Shown here piece after piece: positions 62,934-64,000 of a stretch of DNA of 64,000 nt (its first letter is position 1; each line of letters starts with the position of its first letter). The stretch is from NCBI RefSeq assembly GCF_001306035.1, contig NZ_LGCM01000039.1, forward strand, positions 1 to 64,000. The letters run 5' to 3'. A program made the position numbers and the translations under genes. Below the pieces are notes generated by a model. That model was given only the letters and a program-made list of their open reading frames with translations, was not told the origin of the DNA and made no database searches. The stretch is from Levilinea saccharolytica (GTDB lineage: Bacteria > Chloroflexota > Anaerolineae > Anaerolineales > Anaerolineaceae).

Positions 62934-63893
62934 ATGTCTGAGCTTCACGTCATTTTTGGCAGCGGGCCGCTGGCCCAGGCTGTGCAGCGCGCCCTGCTGC
63001 GCCGCGGTCGCAAAGTGAAAATGGTCAACCGCAGCGGCAAACGCCCCGCCGGGGTACCCGCCGAAGTGGAAATCGCCGCGGGCGACGCCTACAACCTGGA
63101 TTTCACCCGCACCGTCACCCAGGGGGCCGCGGTGGTGTATCAATGCGCCCAACCGCCCTATCACCAATGGGTGACCCAATTCCCACCCCTGCAGGCCGCC
63201 ATCCTGGCGGGCGCGGCCGAAAACCGCGCCAAACTGATCGCCGCCGAGAACCTGTATATGTACGGCGACACCGACGGCCAGCCCCTGCACGAGGGTCTGC
63301 CCTACAGCGCCCGCACCCGCAAGGGCAAAGTCCGCGCCCAGATGGCCCTGGCCCTGCAGGAAGCCCACCGCAGCGGCAAAGTGCAGACCGCCTCGGCCCG
63401 CGGCTCCGATTTCTTCGGCCCGGGCGTGCTGGGCTCCGCATTGGGCGAGCGCACCTTCCTCCCCCTGCTGCAGGGCAAGCCCGCCGAGGTGACTGGCGCG
63501 CTGGATCTGCCCCACGCCTACACCTACATTGACGACTTTGGCGAAGCCCTGGCCGTGCTGGGTGAGCGCCCCGAGGCCCTGGGACGCGCCTGGCACGTGC
63601 CCAACGCCCCCGCCCTCACCCAGCGCCAACTGCTGACCCAGTTCTTTGAAGCCGCCGGCCTGCCGCCCAAATTCACCGTGATGAGCAAATTCATGCTGGG
63701 CCTAGGCGGGCTGTTCATCCCCGCCGCCCGCGAGATGGTGGAGATGGCCTATGAATTTGAAAAGCCCTTCCAGGTGGATGCCAGCGCCTTCACCCAGGCC
63801 TTCGGCGATATCGCCACCCCCCTGGCGCGCGCCGTGCCCGAGACATTGCAGTGGTACCGGCAGCACCTGGCCGCGCATAGAGGGCAAGCCTAA
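62934..63893 (+). CDS. NAD(P)-dependent epimerase/dehydratase-like protein
   Basis: A 319-residue extended short-chain dehydrogenase. The cofactor loop is IFGSGPLAQAVQRALLRRG (GxGxxA variant) with KMVNRSG following beta-2. The active-site Tyr-x-x-x-Lys is altered: the expected region reads ENLYMYGDTDG, and a YSARTRKGKVRA stretch follows, so classical catalysis is doubtful; atypical members bind NADP as sensors or reduce other substrates. YIDDFGEALAVL and WHVPNAPALTQRQL match the family's later segments. It starts two bases after the TetR stop and is under the same operator. Confidence 0.85.
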   Translation: MSELHVIFGSGPLAQAVQRALLRRGRKVKMVNRSGKRPAGVPAEVEIAAGDAYNLDFTRTVTQGAAVVYQCAQPPYHQWVTQFPPLQAAILAGAAENRAKLIAAENLYMYGDTDGQPLHEGLPYSARTRKGKVRAQMALALQEAHRSGKVQTASARGSDFFGPGVLGSALGERTFLPLLQGKPAEVTGALDLPHAYTYIDDFGEALAVLGERPEALGRAWHVPNAPALTQRQLLTQFFEAAGLPPKFTVMSKFMLGLGGLFIPAAREMVEMAYEFEKPFQVDASAFTQAFGDIATPLARAVPETLQWYRQHLAAHRGQA

Positions 63894-63927
63894 AGTTAAA
63901 GAAAAACAGATGCAATAAAGGATCTTC

Positions 63928-63979
63928 CCCTGCCCAGACGTTCGCGCTCAGCTGCGCTACCAGAATGGGCAGGGATTTT
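63928..63979 (+). terminator. Probable terminator at window end
   Basis: CCCTGCCCA (63928-63936) pairs perfectly with TGGGCAGGG (63966-63974), followed by ATTTTC. The loop is large (29 bases) and contains a small internal palindrome, so it may form a branched hairpin. Confidence 0.6.
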
Positions 63980-64000
63980 CTGTATTTGGCTCCCAGCCGT

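Overview
The window is high-GC bacterial chromosome that reads like a Chloroflexota genome, most likely class Anaerolineae. That placement is inferred from gene content and architecture: a CoaE-acetyltransferase-like fusion beside cdaA/ybbR, an isolated dnaA, BMP-type nucleoside ABC genes, repeated membrane-anchored TPR lipid-facing proteins and large hybrid kinases. No marker here settles the taxonomy. Promoters are sigma70-like with 17-bp spacers. Several lie so close to the start codon that the mRNA should be leaderless.

Layout. Positions 1-2842 are the right end of an integrated element: two related XRE regulators flank an excisionase-like protein, followed by a tyrosine integrase that points at the 3' end of a tRNA-Arg(TCG) gene. 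2943-13313 is mostly minus strand: a VanZ-like protein, a NatAB-type ABC-2 exporter (ATPase plus two permeases), a nucleoside-type BMP ABC importer with its lipoprotein, and an MFS transporter. trmD then faces a divergent tandem pair of membrane-anchored TPR proteins. groES-groEL follow under a perfect CIRCE operator. A large secreted multidomain protein with an HEXXH motif and a membrane diguanylate cyclase come next, and the upstream regions of these two genes are copies of one another. sdhCDAB (minus strand) and a Ser/Thr kinase with a beta-propeller occupy 24-29.5 kb.

29.6-39.2 kb (minus strand) holds housekeeping genes: a zinc-ribbon protein, signal peptidase I, der, ybbR-like, cdaA (c-di-AMP synthase), coaE fusion, a histidine phosphatase, rarA and dnaA. 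An alanine dehydrogenase-like and threonine aldolase-like pair follows on the plus strand. 42-50 kb (minus strand) is a run of polytopic envelope-type proteins preceded by four genes joined by 4-bp overlaps, starting with a CrtI-like oxidoreductase. After a few small genes (an ArsR-DUF2087 regulator with a perfect palindromic operator, a methyltransferase, a YfhO-like membrane protein), 55.4-62.1 kb is a co-directional cluster: a giant hybrid histidine kinase, a membrane-anchored beta-sandwich protein, a type IVb (Flp-like) pilin fused to a lectin-like domain, and a receiver-CpaE ATPase. The window ends with a TetR regulator under its own operator and the NAD-binding protein it probably controls.

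The most system-like novelty is the 55.4-62.1 kb kinase/pilin-lectin/receiver-CpaE cluster. The secreted HEXXH protein paired with the diguanylate cyclase through a duplicated terminator-promoter module is the next most interesting. All functional assignments come from reading motifs by eye; no database search was run.
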